NCBI GenBank assembly: GCA_028768525.1
Contig: CP054837.1
Location: 850,001-914,000 of the forward strand
Direction of reading: 5' to 3'
Source: Desulfobacter sp.
Lineage (GTDB): Bacteria; Desulfobacterota; Desulfobacteria; Desulfobacterales; Desulfobacteraceae
DNA: 64,000 bases
Shown: piece by piece, positions 9,819 through 19,569 of the stretch
Numbering within the stretch: the first letter of the stretch is position 1
Layout: every line of letters starts with the position of its first letter
Translations under genes and position numbers: made by a program
The notes under the pieces: model-generated
Told to the model about the DNA's origin: nothing
Database searches by the model: none
What the model saw: the letters and a program-made list of their open reading frames with translations, nothing else

Positions 9819-11071
9819 TTTTTAGTGTCTTCTATAAATCTGACGAATTGATGGGCCAAGATCCGTCTGTTAAATCTACTTAAAGCCAACTTTCTGCTGT
9901 TAATTCCCATCAACATCCTTTTTTCAGGATTCTCAGCCAACTCAACCAAGGCATCCGCGAACGCATCTGGATCTCCAGGAGGAACCGCTACACCACATTG
10001 ATGCTTCGTAATGATATCTTTCAACCAACCTGGGTAGTTATTGAGAACAGGCAAACCGCTTGCAATATAATCAAAAAATTTATTCGGGGAAGTACCATAG
10101 TAAAAGGCAGGTACATCATCAAGAATCATCATTCCGACATCGGCCTGTTGCAGCACCTTAGCCAAATGATATTTGGGTATTGGATCAATAAATATACAAT
10201 TGTCCAACTCTTCTTCTAATGCCCTGTTTTTCAACACAGACTTAAGCTTCCCGTCACCTATGAATATTATACTAATGTCCCTCCTGGCCCTTTTTTTCAA
10301 TACGGCAGCAGCATCTAAGACCGCATCCAATCCATTTGCAATACCGTGGGCTCCCGTGAAAACGCATTTCAACTGAGTATCAAGGATGCCATATGATTTA
10401 AGTTTCGTACCCATGGTCCTTTCATTCTGGGGTTGAAACAACTCCACATCGGAACCGTTTGGGATCATGCCGATTTTTTTTCCCCCCCCCGCCCCTTTCT
10501 TCATGCCATCTCGAATTCCCGGTGAAAGTGAGATGCCCGCATCCATCGCAGCGTAAGTTGCCTGTTCCAAAAACTTCAGAGCAAACAAAATAAAAGGATT
10601 TGTCACAACTTTCATTGCCTTTGGTAAGTCAGGCCACAAATCTCTTACTTCGAAAACGAATCTTGTTGATGGTTTCAACAGCTTTATTGCAATCCCTGGG
10701 ATGCCCGCAGTTAATGGCGTTGAGGTCGCAAATAAAATATCATACTTTTCTGATAGAGCAATTCGAATACTTTTTAATGCAAAAGAAATGAAAATCACGC
10801 TTCTTTTCCAAAGGTCGTCGTAATTGGAGTATTTTAAATCAATTTCTATTACATCTATACCTTCGACAACACCTCTTTTAATTCCATCAACGGGTTTGCA
10901 ACGGATTCCTGTTTCAGACATAAACCCTGCCCCACAGACCATCGTCACACTGTGCCCCTTTTTGATGAGCATTTTGGCCATTTCATAGGAGCGTGTTCCT
11001 GTTGCTCCTTTTGGGGTAGAAAAATGTTGGTGAAAATACAAAACTTTCAAATTTTTATTCCATAAACTCAA
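9815..11071 (-). CDS. GT4 glycosyltransferase, WbuB-like
   Basis: This 418-residue GT-B fold enzyme has the N-terminal pattern typical of WbuB-like transferases (VLYFHQHFSTPKGATGTRSYE) and a C-terminal GT4 domain (CVFTGAHG, then IFIGDGKLK and YGTSPNKFFDYIASGLPV). WbuB-type enzymes add an N-acetyl-6-deoxyhexosamine in O-antigen assembly. Located directly upstream of the PglC-like gene and overlapping it by 4 bp, it is a candidate for adding the second sugar to the lipid-linked first sugar. The donor and linkage are inference. Confidence 0.87.
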   Translation of the reverse strand: MSLWNKNLKVLYFHQHFSTPKGATGTRSYEMAKMLIKKGHSVTMVCGAGFMSETGIRCKPVDGIKRGVVEGIDVIEIDLKYSNYDDLWKRSVIFISFALKSIRIALSEKYDILFATSTPLTAGIPGIAIKLLKPSTRFVFEVRDLWPDLPKAMKVVTNPFILFALKFLEQATYAAMDAGISLSPGIRDGMKKGAGGGKKIGMIPNGSDVELFQPQNERTMGTKLKSYGILDTQLKCVFTGAHGIANGLDAVLDAAAVLKKRARRDISIIFIGDGKLKSVLKNRALEEELDNCIFIDPIPKYHLAKVLQQADVGMMILDDVPAFYYGTSPNKFFDYIASGLPVLNNYPGWLKDIITKHQCGVAVPPGDPDAFADALVELAENPEKRMLMGINSRKLALSRFNRRILAHQFVRFIEDTKK

Positions 11072-12962
11072 TATCTGTAATTATGCGTGAAACGTTTTTA
11101 CAGACCTTAACTGTTAATACTCGAAGTTCTTCTTTTTCAAGGTAATGACGGGATTCCCACCCTTTTTCTATGCTAATCTCAATAGGAGCCCTGTTTGAGG
11201 TGATGCAGAAGCGCATACCATTTCCTTCACACCGGTTTCCATCTAAATTCCATTTTCCAGGTAGCATACGCCATCTTAGCGTTGCATTCCTTTCAAATCC
11301 CTCTATATCATCTACCACCCTCAAACGTTGTCTATACACCTCAACCGCCCTTCGATGAAAACATCCTTTATAGTCTTGATAAGAACCAATCCACTGTTTG
11401 CTATCATCATTTATTATTAAGTCAGAAATATTTCTCATCCGGAGCCAATTGCCGAATAGAAAATGACCAATTCTAGGCATTTGATCCCTATCATCGAATT
11501 GTACGGTGTTATGTGAGGCTGTTCCAGAAAAGTATCGATACAAATCGCTGTCCGTATTATAGCTATAGGTACCACCGTCTCTTAGAACATTTACACCATT
11601 GTGCCATATATCTAAATGCAAACAATCAGCATGGCTAGGCCGGAATTTAAATTGTGCATAACGTATGAACGCTTTTGTCCTTCCAGAGTTTAAAAGAACG
11701 TAACCGCCGCCGTTCAAAATACAATCTTCCTGATCACTATAATCTGAAATTTGATACTCCGGTAGATTCAGACAAGTTTGAACAAAACGCATTCCCTGTA
11801 ACAGTGGGTACTTATTTCGACGGTTGAATAGTATAGAGGCGACTGCTACAGTTGGACGATAATCTCTATATACACAACCGAACAAGTCGTATAAAAAGGC
11901 CCCATCGTTAGGCCCAATGTTCGGAGCATCACCCGTCACATCATCCACAAACCTTGACAACCAATTAGCCGCAGCTTTGCAACGAGAACGATACAGACTG
12001 CTGAATGGAGGCATATTAAACCACAACCGAAAACATTCCACCAAGGACAATGTACTCAATAAAAGGCGATGGTAATTCAACGAATGCTGGGAAAAACTAC
12101 CATCTTGAGCAACCAGTTTCGGCACTAAGCGTTCCAATAATCTCCGCCCCTTACCCATCCATCTACTGGCTTTTTCCATGAGAGCTTCATCTTTGGAAAA
12201 AGATAGCAACCAGGCACCACCAACAAATAGTGCAGCAGCTTCCGATGTAGCATGATTGTTGTTCTGGGACAGTGCATATCTAATAGTCATTAGTATCCTG
12301 TCACAATGACACTCAATGAGACAAACCAAACCCGGGACAAATTTATTATCGCTGGACAATAGCTTTCCGGTCAACAATAGAGTCAAGGTACGAATAGCTG
12401 TTTCCTGGCCACATTTCCAGTTCGGTCCCATATTGATTGGATTTTTATCCACCCAATCAACCAACCAGGCATTTATAGTTTCTACATAAACAGGGTTACC
12501 GGTTAAACGATATGCCTGCGCGAGTGGAAGCATCCATTGAAATCTGGAACATTCCCATATATTTTTGATATCACCATCTTTAAACTCATCTATTTTTGAC
12601 CAATGTACTTCTGCATTTTGGTCATTTCCAGAGAAAGGGTCATGCAACCAATCCGGCGGATTCCCTGCCTTTACAGGCCATCTGGAATAATAATCCAATT
12701 GTCCGTTTAAGATTTGATTTGAGCGTTGTATGATTCTTTCTTCCCACTCTCCGTGGTCAAAGTCCTTCAGCACTCCTGATTTAGCCTCAAAAAAGAATTT
12801 GATACCCGTTGGAATCTCTTTTAGAGGCCCAAATCTTTTGTAAAGGCCCAAAGAGCATCCAAGACGGTAACCCAGCAAATTCAATATAGACCACAGGCCT
12901 AAATCTTTTATTGTACATAGGGAATTGAATAATTTTTTAGCTAATATCCGCTCTCTACCCAT
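11055..12962 (-). CDS. Heparinase II/III family protein
   Basis: This 635-residue protein has the two-part build of heparinase II/III and alginate-lyase-like enzymes. An N-terminal alpha/alpha-toroid carries helical repeats, including NPINMGPNWKCGQETAIR and LSQNNNHATSEAAAL, and a C-terminal beta-sandwich includes SHADCLHLDIWHNG and SHNTVQFDDRDQMPR. These proteins cut uronate-containing polysaccharides by beta-elimination. No clear secretion signal is seen, although homologues in O-antigen clusters often lack one too. It overlaps the downstream WbuB-like gene by 17 bp. It may trim or modify the glycan, or be a degenerate structural relative; the target sugar is unknown. Confidence 0.85.
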   Translation of the reverse strand: MGRERILAKKLFNSLCTIKDLGLWSILNLLGYRLGCSLGLYKRFGPLKEIPTGIKFFFEAKSGVLKDFDHGEWEERIIQRSNQILNGQLDYYSRWPVKAGNPPDWLHDPFSGNDQNAEVHWSKIDEFKDGDIKNIWECSRFQWMLPLAQAYRLTGNPVYVETINAWLVDWVDKNPINMGPNWKCGQETAIRTLTLLLTGKLLSSDNKFVPGLVCLIECHCDRILMTIRYALSQNNNHATSEAAALFVGGAWLLSFSKDEALMEKASRWMGKGRRLLERLVPKLVAQDGSFSQHSLNYHRLLLSTLSLVECFRLWFNMPPFSSLYRSRCKAAANWLSRFVDDVTGDAPNIGPNDGAFLYDLFGCVYRDYRPTVAVASILFNRRNKYPLLQGMRFVQTCLNLPEYQISDYSDQEDCILNGGGYVLLNSGRTKAFIRYAQFKFRPSHADCLHLDIWHNGVNVLRDGGTYSYNTDSDLYRYFSGTASHNTVQFDDRDQMPRIGHFLFGNWLRMRNISDLIINDDSKQWIGSYQDYKGCFHRRAVEVYRQRLRVVDDIEGFERNATLRWRMLPGKWNLDGNRCEGNGMRFCITSNRAPIEISIEKGWESRHYLEKEELRVLTVKVCKNVSRIITDIEFME

Positions 12963-13320
12963 TTTCTCTTTTTCAGGGATTCAGTGGCAACCGTATTATC
13001 CGTTTCATTCTTAGTCCAATATAGAAAGCACCAGGTCAAAGTGCAGAGGTTTTGCCTTCTATACGGCTTAAATGTTACTCAATATTTGTGCTCCCACAAC
13101 GAGCAAATCGATAGTAACAAATGAGCCGATTTTTAAAAAAATCACATACAATATGGCACTGCCAATACCATATTGTATGGGTTCCCATATACCGATTCAT
13201 GATTTTAGCCGGAGAGGTAGGCAGGGAGGTAGCCAACCGCATCAGAGCTTTTTTTAAGCAAAAAAACTGTTAAATTAAACGTCCAATATAGAGCCAGAGT
13301 GGCCATTTTTCGTTTCAGTT
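12963..13320. other. Intergenic gap inside the cluster
   Basis: This 358-bp gap splits the cluster between the two-domain oxidoreductase and the heparinase-like gene. No convincing gene is visible. It contains the hairpin plus T-run at 13132-13179, and a short GC-richer island around 13208-13235 in which AGGTAG occurs twice, 12 bp apart. A promoter for the distal seven genes would be expected between 12963 and 13120, but I see no near-consensus one. Confidence 0.5.
13132..13179 (-). terminator. Possible Rho-independent terminator after the two-domain oxidoreductase
   Basis: A perfect 12-bp inverted repeat (CATACAATATGG at 13145-13156, CCATATTGTATG at 13168-13179, 11-nt loop) is followed on the minus strand by TGTGATTTTTTT. 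It lies 140 bp downstream of the oxidoreductase stop codon. The stem is AT-rich, so termination may be weak. Confidence 0.45.
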
Positions 13321-15462
13321 TCATAACTGAATACGCAGTTGCTCAGCAATTTTTATGGTTACCTCCGCAACTTCAAATAGTTCTTGTGATGCAATGGGAG
13401 ATGTCCCGCCTTTTTCAATAGAATCTATAAACATTTCAGCACATTTATTTTGCCCTTTATCCTGCCGTAATAAATTCATCTTTTTGAAACCAGGCCATCC
13501 ATAACCTTTTAATTTGCAAAAATTGTCAAGTTGCAGAACACGCCCAGAGGTAAAGACTTCAACGCGTTCTTTGGGAAACTCAGAGGGGCCGTTAGCAAGA
13601 TAATGGATAGTGCCAAATGAACCATCTTCAAACCCCAAGGTAATAACAGCCTTATCATCTCTTATACGCACCCCACCGGATCGCCCCATGCAACGACTCT
13701 GATAGGACACTATTTTGCAATTTGCAAGATTTCGCATCAAATCAATAAAGTGACATGCTTCACCGATAATCCTTCCGCCTCCTACTTTTACATCTTGAGT
13801 CCAGTGATTAGAGGGGATCATTCCGGCATTAATCGTTATAATAAAGGACTTAGGCTCATTTACCGAATCAAGCAACTCCATTATTTTTAAAATCTGCGGT
13901 GAAAACCTCCTATTAAACCCTACCATCAACCTCGGCGCATTAGGCAAATTGGAGACTCTTTGGTAAACGGATTCTATCTCTTTGAGTTCCTCTAAATTAA
14001 TAGCCAAAGGCTTTTCAACAAAAACATTTTTTTTGTTTTTTAGGGCATTGCACACAAATGAAGCGTGACTGTTATGCCGGGTTGCAATCACCAAAGTATT
14101 TATAGCAGTTTCATTAAAAACGGATTCGGTATCTGTGGTCGTCTCACTAAATCCCATTCTTCTACCGTTTATCACACCACTTGTTCCTTTAGAACTCGCT
14201 ATAGTGTGCAACTGAGCACCACCTTTTTTAAACGCAGGGATCAAAATTCTGGATGCATAATTCCCAGCCCCCACAAAACCGACAATGGCCTTTAACGGAT
14301 CATAGTTAACATCGCTATCAAATTGAACGCGTTTATTATGACGAGATTCAGGTACACTATGGTACTGAAGGAGGACACCTAATGCAGGCTTACCTGAAAT
14401 CAACAACTCATAGGCATCAGGTGCCCGATCAAAATCAAAACGATGAGAAATTAAAGAATTAACTTTTAGTTGCCCATCTGCCATCAGATCAAGTGCGGCT
14501 TCAAAGTTTCGCTGTTCTGTCCAGCGGACAAAACCTAAAGGATAATCAGCCCCCTTTTCTTCATAATCTGAATCATAGCGTCCCGGGCCATAGGAGCAAG
14601 AAACCTGAAATTTAATCTCTTTTTCATAGAAATCTGAACGATCCAGAGAAAGTCCCGTGACGCCAACCAAAATGATACGCCCTCGCTTGCGACACATTTG
14701 AGCAGCTTGTGCCACTGGTTCGTTAGACTTTGTGGCAGCAGTGATAATAACTCCGTCAACCCCTTTGTTACGGCTAAATGAAAGACCTGCCGAGACAGGA
14801 TCTCCCCCTTTAGAAGGATTGCAAATTTCAGCACCCAGCTTCTTTGCAAGCTCAAGCTTTGAATTGTCATAATCGATAGCCAGCACCCGACAACCATTTG
14901 CACGCAGTAATTGCACTGTTAACAGCCCAATCAACCCCACGCCTGTAACCACGAATGATTCCCCCAATGAGGGTGATGCTAAACGTATACCCTGTAAACC
15001 AATACTTGCCATAACAGTAAAAACGGCTTGCTCATCGGGCACATTATCAGGTATTTTAGCGCAAAGATTTTTAGGCACACGAACAACATCGGCATGTGGA
15101 CCATTTGAAACGACACGATCGCCTACACTAAACCCTTCCACACCGTTTCCAACAGCGTTAACTATACCTACATTACAATACCCTAAAGCCAAGGGTTGAG
15201 ATAACTTTGATTTCACGGCATCAATTGTTGACAGCAATCCATCGGTCTGGACCTTGTCTAAAACCATTTTAACTTTTTCAGGCTGTTGCCTAGCTTTTTC
15301 AATTATGTTTGCTTTACCAAAATCAACCAACATGCGCTCAGTACCGGAGGACACAAGGCTTACGCTGGTATCAATTAATAGGTGTCCATCATCTAGTTGA
15401 GGCACCGGTGCCTCAACTACTGATGTTTTCCCATTTGATAAGTTTTGCAACACTTGCTTCAT
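13321..15462 (-). CDS. Two-domain oxidoreductase (zinc-type MDR fused to Gfo/Idh/MocA)
   Basis: This 713-residue protein fuses an N-terminal medium-chain dehydrogenase (about residues 1-350, with a nucleotide-binding VTGVGLIGLLTVQLL) to a C-terminal Gfo/Idh/MocA dehydrogenase (from about 385, VGFVGAGNYASR, and the catalytic-type EKPLA). Fusions of this kind recur in O-antigen and exopolysaccharide clusters next to heparinase II/III genes, as here. They are expected to oxidise or epimerise a sugar or sugar nucleotide with NAD(P). The stop is followed by a 358-bp gap with a possible terminator; upstream lies the first amidotransferase gene, 27 bp away. The substrate is not known. Confidence 0.87.
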   Translation of the reverse strand: MKQVLQNLSNGKTSVVEAPVPQLDDGHLLIDTSVSLVSSGTERMLVDFGKANIIEKARQQPEKVKMVLDKVQTDGLLSTIDAVKSKLSQPLALGYCNVGIVNAVGNGVEGFSVGDRVVSNGPHADVVRVPKNLCAKIPDNVPDEQAVFTVMASIGLQGIRLASPSLGESFVVTGVGLIGLLTVQLLRANGCRVLAIDYDNSKLELAKKLGAEICNPSKGGDPVSAGLSFSRNKGVDGVIITAATKSNEPVAQAAQMCRKRGRIILVGVTGLSLDRSDFYEKEIKFQVSCSYGPGRYDSDYEEKGADYPLGFVRWTEQRNFEAALDLMADGQLKVNSLISHRFDFDRAPDAYELLISGKPALGVLLQYHSVPESRHNKRVQFDSDVNYDPLKAIVGFVGAGNYASRILIPAFKKGGAQLHTIASSKGTSGVINGRRMGFSETTTDTESVFNETAINTLVIATRHNSHASFVCNALKNKKNVFVEKPLAINLEELKEIESVYQRVSNLPNAPRLMVGFNRRFSPQILKIMELLDSVNEPKSFIITINAGMIPSNHWTQDVKVGGGRIIGEACHFIDLMRNLANCKIVSYQSRCMGRSGGVRIRDDKAVITLGFEDGSFGTIHYLANGPSEFPKERVEVFTSGRVLQLDNFCKLKGYGWPGFKKMNLLRQDKGQNKCAEMFIDSIEKGGTSPIASQELFEVAEVTIKIAEQLRIQL

Positions 15463-15489
15463 TTGTATATACGCCTTCCATCAACAATT

Positions 15490-17376
15490 TTAATCAAGAA
15501 ATATTCTGCACCACAATTCTATGCACATCATAGAAAAAATAGGATATGTAGCATCAATCTTACCAGCCTGGTCTAACTCTAATAAATCTTGCACCCCAGT
15601 GGGATCAAAAACCCCCCTACGTGTCAATGATTCGTGGGACAATATCTCCTCTACCAAATGTCTCAAATCTGATTTTAACCACCTGCGTAATGGAGCACCA
15701 AAACCCGTTTTTGGCCGATAAACAATATTATGTGGCAATAAGGGCTCCATGGCCTTTTTAAAAATCCATTTTCCTTCTCGCCCATGTTGCTTATACCTTA
15801 CCGGCAACCGACAAGCCAAATCAACCAATTCAGGATCAAGTAGAGGAACCCTTACCTCCACGCCTTTGGCCATACCCATCTTATCTGTATAGTTCAAATT
15901 ATGATCCGCAAGGAAATGTTTCCCTTCGAGATATAGCATCCGATTTAAATCATGGACCTCCTCATCTAGCCTATTCAGTGACTGAATTAAAGGTGCCGAA
16001 AACGGCTCGTGTTTGAGCGTACATTTTGTTTCTTGGGAATAGAGCTTCCATTGCACATCGACATCCAGCCAATGGAAATATCCTGCAAGCCTTTCATGTT
16101 TATTAAATCCTGCAAATCTGAACCCCTTGGAGAGTCTCCGTCCCCATGCACGATCTTGTGAGATTCTTTTAGAGCAAATACGGAGTTTATTCTGAACATT
16201 TTTGGGTAACCACGACCAGTAACGCTCCTGCAAACAGGCAAAATGCCGTCGGTAGCCGGTAAAAATATCGTCCCCTCCAGCCCCTGACAAAAGAACATTA
16301 ATCCCTTGTTCCCTTGCCAATTCAGAAATAAACAATACGTTCAACGGAGCGGGATCCGCTTGGGGTTCGTCCAAATGCCATAACATATCAGTCAGTTTCG
16401 CAGACATTTCAGGCCCAACATAAACTGTATTTAGCTTTACACCTAAATGCTTTGCGACGTGTTTTGCATAAGGCAAATCTTCCACAAACCCTTCCCGCTG
16501 CAAAACATTGTCTTTAAACCCAATGGTAAAACATTCCAGATCTGAACAATGTCGACTTGCCATCGCCACAACAGCACTTGAATCAAGCCCGCCTGATAAA
16601 AATGCTCCAACGGGCACATCCGCCACAAGTTGTCGAGCGACACTGGTTTCAACCTGTTTGCGAACCTGCGCGATAGCCTCCTCTTTGTCAATCTCCATTG
16701 GTTTGGCATTATACGGCAAGTCATAATACTGCCATTTTGTTATAATTTTTTTATTTTTTACGACCATTGCATAGCCAGGCTCAAGTTTGGCTACTGATCG
16801 CAGCATTGTATTAGGGGAGGGGCACCAAAGATAAGTCAAGTAATAGTGGATAGCTTTAATATTAACCGTTCGGTCAAGGCCCTTATACTGCAACAGGCTT
16901 TTCATCTCACTTGCAAACAAAAAGCCATGGGATGTAAGTGAATAATATAGCGGTTTTACACCGACATGGTCGCGGGCTAAAAACAACTCCTTTTTTCTTT
17001 TATCCCAAATAGCAAATGCAAAAATACCATTTAGTTTTTCAAGCATCTTATGCCCAAAATGCTCGTAGAGTTTTAACAAAACCTCCGTATCACTATTGCT
17101 TTTAAAAAAACAGCCATGACCTTCGAGTTCAACTCTGAGATCTTTATAGTTATAGATTTCCCCATTAAAAACAATAACAGTATTGTCATCGACCATTGGC
17201 TGGTGACCTTTGGCAGACAAGTCAATAATGCTAAGCCGTCGGTGGGCTAATCCAATGTTTTCATTATCATCGAACCAGGTACCATGATCATCAGGCCCCC
17301 TATGGGACTGCACTCGGTTCATCCTATCTAAAAGATCAAATTCAAAGACACCACAAAACCCAGCTATGCCACACAT
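15490..17376 (-). CDS. Asparagine synthetase-like amidotransferase 1 (AsnB family)
   Basis: This protein of about 628 residues has an N-terminal class II glutamine amidotransferase domain that begins MCGIAGFCG (Cys2 nucleophile) and contains RGPDDHG and VFNGEIYNY. A C-terminal ATP-pyrophosphatase synthetase domain has the PP-loop FLSGGLDSSA. I chose the second ATG (17376) because Cys must be residue 2 after Met removal. In glycan clusters such enzymes usually do not serve bulk asparagine supply; they make an amide of a uronic acid or similar carboxylate (WbpS-like). It is one of three paralogues in this cluster. The acceptor is unknown. Confidence 0.9.
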   Translation of the reverse strand: MCGIAGFCGVFEFDLLDRMNRVQSHRGPDDHGTWFDDNENIGLAHRRLSIIDLSAKGHQPMVDDNTVIVFNGEIYNYKDLRVELEGHGCFFKSNSDTEVLLKLYEHFGHKMLEKLNGIFAFAIWDKRKKELFLARDHVGVKPLYYSLTSHGFLFASEMKSLLQYKGLDRTVNIKAIHYYLTYLWCPSPNTMLRSVAKLEPGYAMVVKNKKIITKWQYYDLPYNAKPMEIDKEEAIAQVRKQVETSVARQLVADVPVGAFLSGGLDSSAVVAMASRHCSDLECFTIGFKDNVLQREGFVEDLPYAKHVAKHLGVKLNTVYVGPEMSAKLTDMLWHLDEPQADPAPLNVLFISELAREQGINVLLSGAGGDDIFTGYRRHFACLQERYWSWLPKNVQNKLRICSKRISQDRAWGRRLSKGFRFAGFNKHERLAGYFHWLDVDVQWKLYSQETKCTLKHEPFSAPLIQSLNRLDEEVHDLNRMLYLEGKHFLADHNLNYTDKMGMAKGVEVRVPLLDPELVDLACRLPVRYKQHGREGKWIFKKAMEPLLPHNIVYRPKTGFGAPLRRWLKSDLRHLVEEILSHESLTRRGVFDPTGVQDLLELDQAGKIDATYPIFSMMCIELWCRIFLD

Positions 17377-17665
17377 AAACATATACCCTGTCGCCGAAAC
17401 GAATCTGATTTCAAATTATCCAATCTTAAAACGGCGCCCCCAAGTGCGCAAACAAAAAAAACCAATAGGGAAGCTGTTTGTAAAAAAAGAATCGACTTAA
17501 AAAAAATGATTAAGTACAAAACGACCTCAGTTTTTAGTAAGTGAAAAGCATAGCTTTTAAATTAGAATTGTTATTTTCAATTGTGAACTGGATGCTATAA
17601 TCCTGCGGGAAAAAAGTTTATCGAAACAAACAGAGTGCTTTTTGCTGTCCAAGTGCACACTTTTG

Positions 17666-18325
17666 TCAACTTTTTGAATAGGAATTAATCGCTTCGACAA
17701 ACACACTTTCGGGCGACCTTTCTTTTAGGTTCAACTCGCCTGGCTCAGCAATATTTGTAGAACCAACATCCATTATTTGAGGCTCTTTAAAACCACCTGA
17801 CGCCAAGAGCCTACATAAAGACTCTCCGTCATACATCCATTGATGATTTCTGTCACCTATTATCAAGTATTTTATTTTTTCAATAATTGTTTTGGGGCTC
17901 TTTCTAGTTAGGTAGGTACCCTCGATGAATTTGTCGGCATCCCCATGATTCACATATTTTTCTACATGGTATTTAATATTAGGGACAGCAATTCTTATTG
18001 TGCCTCCCCTTTTCAGAATGCGACGAGATTCTTTCAAAAAACTTATTACATCTTCCTTTTCCATATGCTCAATCATATGACTACTATAAACCACATCAAC
18101 GGAATCATTTGCTTCTGGAATTCGTTGTGCGGCATTTGCCCAAAGGATTTTCTCACTCTTGGCAAATGAAATAAATTTCTGTTGAGGCTCTGAGATGAAT
18201 CCCATTTTCCTTAAGATATATACTAATAAAGGTTTCTTAACCAAACGGACACTCCAGGAATTATCATAATTCTGCCACCCCTTCGTGGGCGTTTGGCCGC
18301 AACCTATATTTATTTTAATTCCCAT
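17666..18325 (-). CDS. Class I SAM-dependent methyltransferase
   Basis: This 219-residue protein begins with the SAM-binding motif KINIGCGQTPTKGWQNYD, and has an acidic second strand region (VDVVYSSHMIEHM) and the post-motif RILKRGGTIRIAVPN. It belongs to the small methyltransferases common in glycan clusters. It may methylate a sugar hydroxyl or an attached acyl group. A 289-bp gap separates it from the downstream amidotransferase; that gap holds no gene I can recognise. The start has GGGAAAAACC just upstream. Confidence 0.85.
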   Translation of the reverse strand: MGIKINIGCGQTPTKGWQNYDNSWSVRLVKKPLLVYILRKMGFISEPQQKFISFAKSEKILWANAAQRIPEANDSVDVVYSSHMIEHMEKEDVISFLKESRRILKRGGTIRIAVPNIKYHVEKYVNHGDADKFIEGTYLTRKSPKTIIEKIKYLIIGDRNHQWMYDGESLCRLLASGGFKEPQIMDVGSTNIAEPGELNLKERSPESVFVEAINSYSKS

Positions 18326-18431
18326 GGTTTTTCCCTCTAATATTTATCATCTTAATTTAATGTCTCGTGTATTAAATGCTATTTCTACATTTAAATATTA
18401 AAACGGATGCTGAACCAAAAACGCCCTGAAC

Positions 18432-19550
18432 TCAGGAAACACTGTTGATTGATGAACTAACCTGTTTTGCGTAATCAGTGATAGAATACTCTATAGATTG
18501 TGAGATTTCATCTATATTAGGCAATTTTTTATAGGTTAAAATAAGTTTATCCAACACATCTCTAAACTCATCAGAGTTAAGCGGGTCAATCAACTCACCA
18601 TTTATCCCTGGTACAATAAGATCGTATGCTGCATCATCGTGGATTGAAGCGATGGTGTAGCAGCCACACGAAATAGACTCACTCACAACCCGGCTAAAAG
18701 GATCATTGCGGCTGGGAGCAACCACGACATCGGCCTCTGTTAATCTTTTAGCGAGATCCTTTCGGTTCAACCTGCCAAAATCCTTCCCACTGATTTGTTT
18801 TTCTGCAATAAGGTTTTGGACAACAGTGGATAAAGTCCCATCCCCCAAAAAGTAGCAATAATACTCATCTATAGAAAAACGTTTTAATTGGTCCATCAAT
18901 AGATCAAGGCCTTTTATGTTCTCGAACCTGCCGACAAAAGCGAGTATGGGTCTATCAATTTGACTCCTATTCTTTCTATACTCTGGACTTTTAGCATGAA
19001 GTCTCATCTGTGATTTAAAAAAATCAATATCCGATACATTGACGCCTCTGAAAATATTTTCTTGCTTCACCCCTAAATCTATCAAATATTCTTGGGCATT
19101 CACTCCATATGTCGCAAAAGAATGAACCTGGGACACAAAAATTTTTTTGAGGAATTTATAAATTACATTTGGGTGTTCTGTCGTAGCCTCCCCTGCTCCT
19201 GTCCACAGCACCATTGACTTGTTATTCAATATGGCCCAAATCCAAGCCAACCAATTTTCTATGTGCCCGTAACCGCCAATCAACAAAATATCTGGTTGCG
19301 TTTTCCTAATAATACTAAAAAAGTGACATAACTCTTTTAGCCCATGTCTCCTAAAGCAGGTCTGATACAATTTGGGAATCAGTCGATGGGATTGTTTTTT
19401 AAAAAATGCTGCCTTTTCATTATAGGAAACAATCTCAAACTCAAGATTTTTCTCTAACAACTGCTGAGAGATAAGGTTAAAAATCGAAATTTTGGCATGC
19501 TCACTGAGTACCATTTCAGTTATAAACAGGCATTTCTTTGTCTTATTCAA
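18432..19550 (-). CDS. GT4 glycosyltransferase
   Basis: This 372-residue GT-B fold enzyme has the GT4 C-terminal domain: ILAFVGRFENIKGLDLLMD, a nucleotide-sugar site around EADVVVAPSRNDPFSRVVSESISCG. The N-terminal acceptor domain has no further recognisable specificity. It is the third of three GT4 genes lying head to tail (18432-21938), with 19 bp to the upstream one, so it would add one sugar of the repeat unit at the cytoplasmic face. Donor and linkage are unknown. Confidence 0.85.
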   Translation of the reverse strand: MNKTKKCLFITEMVLSEHAKISIFNLISQQLLEKNLEFEIVSYNEKAAFFKKQSHRLIPKLYQTCFRRHGLKELCHFFSIIRKTQPDILLIGGYGHIENWLAWIWAILNNKSMVLWTGAGEATTEHPNVIYKFLKKIFVSQVHSFATYGVNAQEYLIDLGVKQENIFRGVNVSDIDFFKSQMRLHAKSPEYRKNRSQIDRPILAFVGRFENIKGLDLLMDQLKRFSIDEYYCYFLGDGTLSTVVQNLIAEKQISGKDFGRLNRKDLAKRLTEADVVVAPSRNDPFSRVVSESISCGCYTIASIHDDAAYDLIVPGINGELIDPLNSDEFRDVLDKLILTYKKLPNIDEISQSIEYSITDYAKQVSSSINSVS

Positions 19551-19569
19551 TTGTTATGTTCCGTATTTG

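Noticed and set aside
13072..13257. 61-codon plus-strand open frame in the gap before the heparinase gene
   Set aside because: It runs through the inverted repeat and shows no protein-like features or ribosome-binding site.
13195..13260. AGGTAG-containing GC island resembling a JUMPstart/ops or GEMM-type riboswitch tail
   Set aside because: The 8-bp ops core is not matched and no conserved riboswitch core could be folded by eye.
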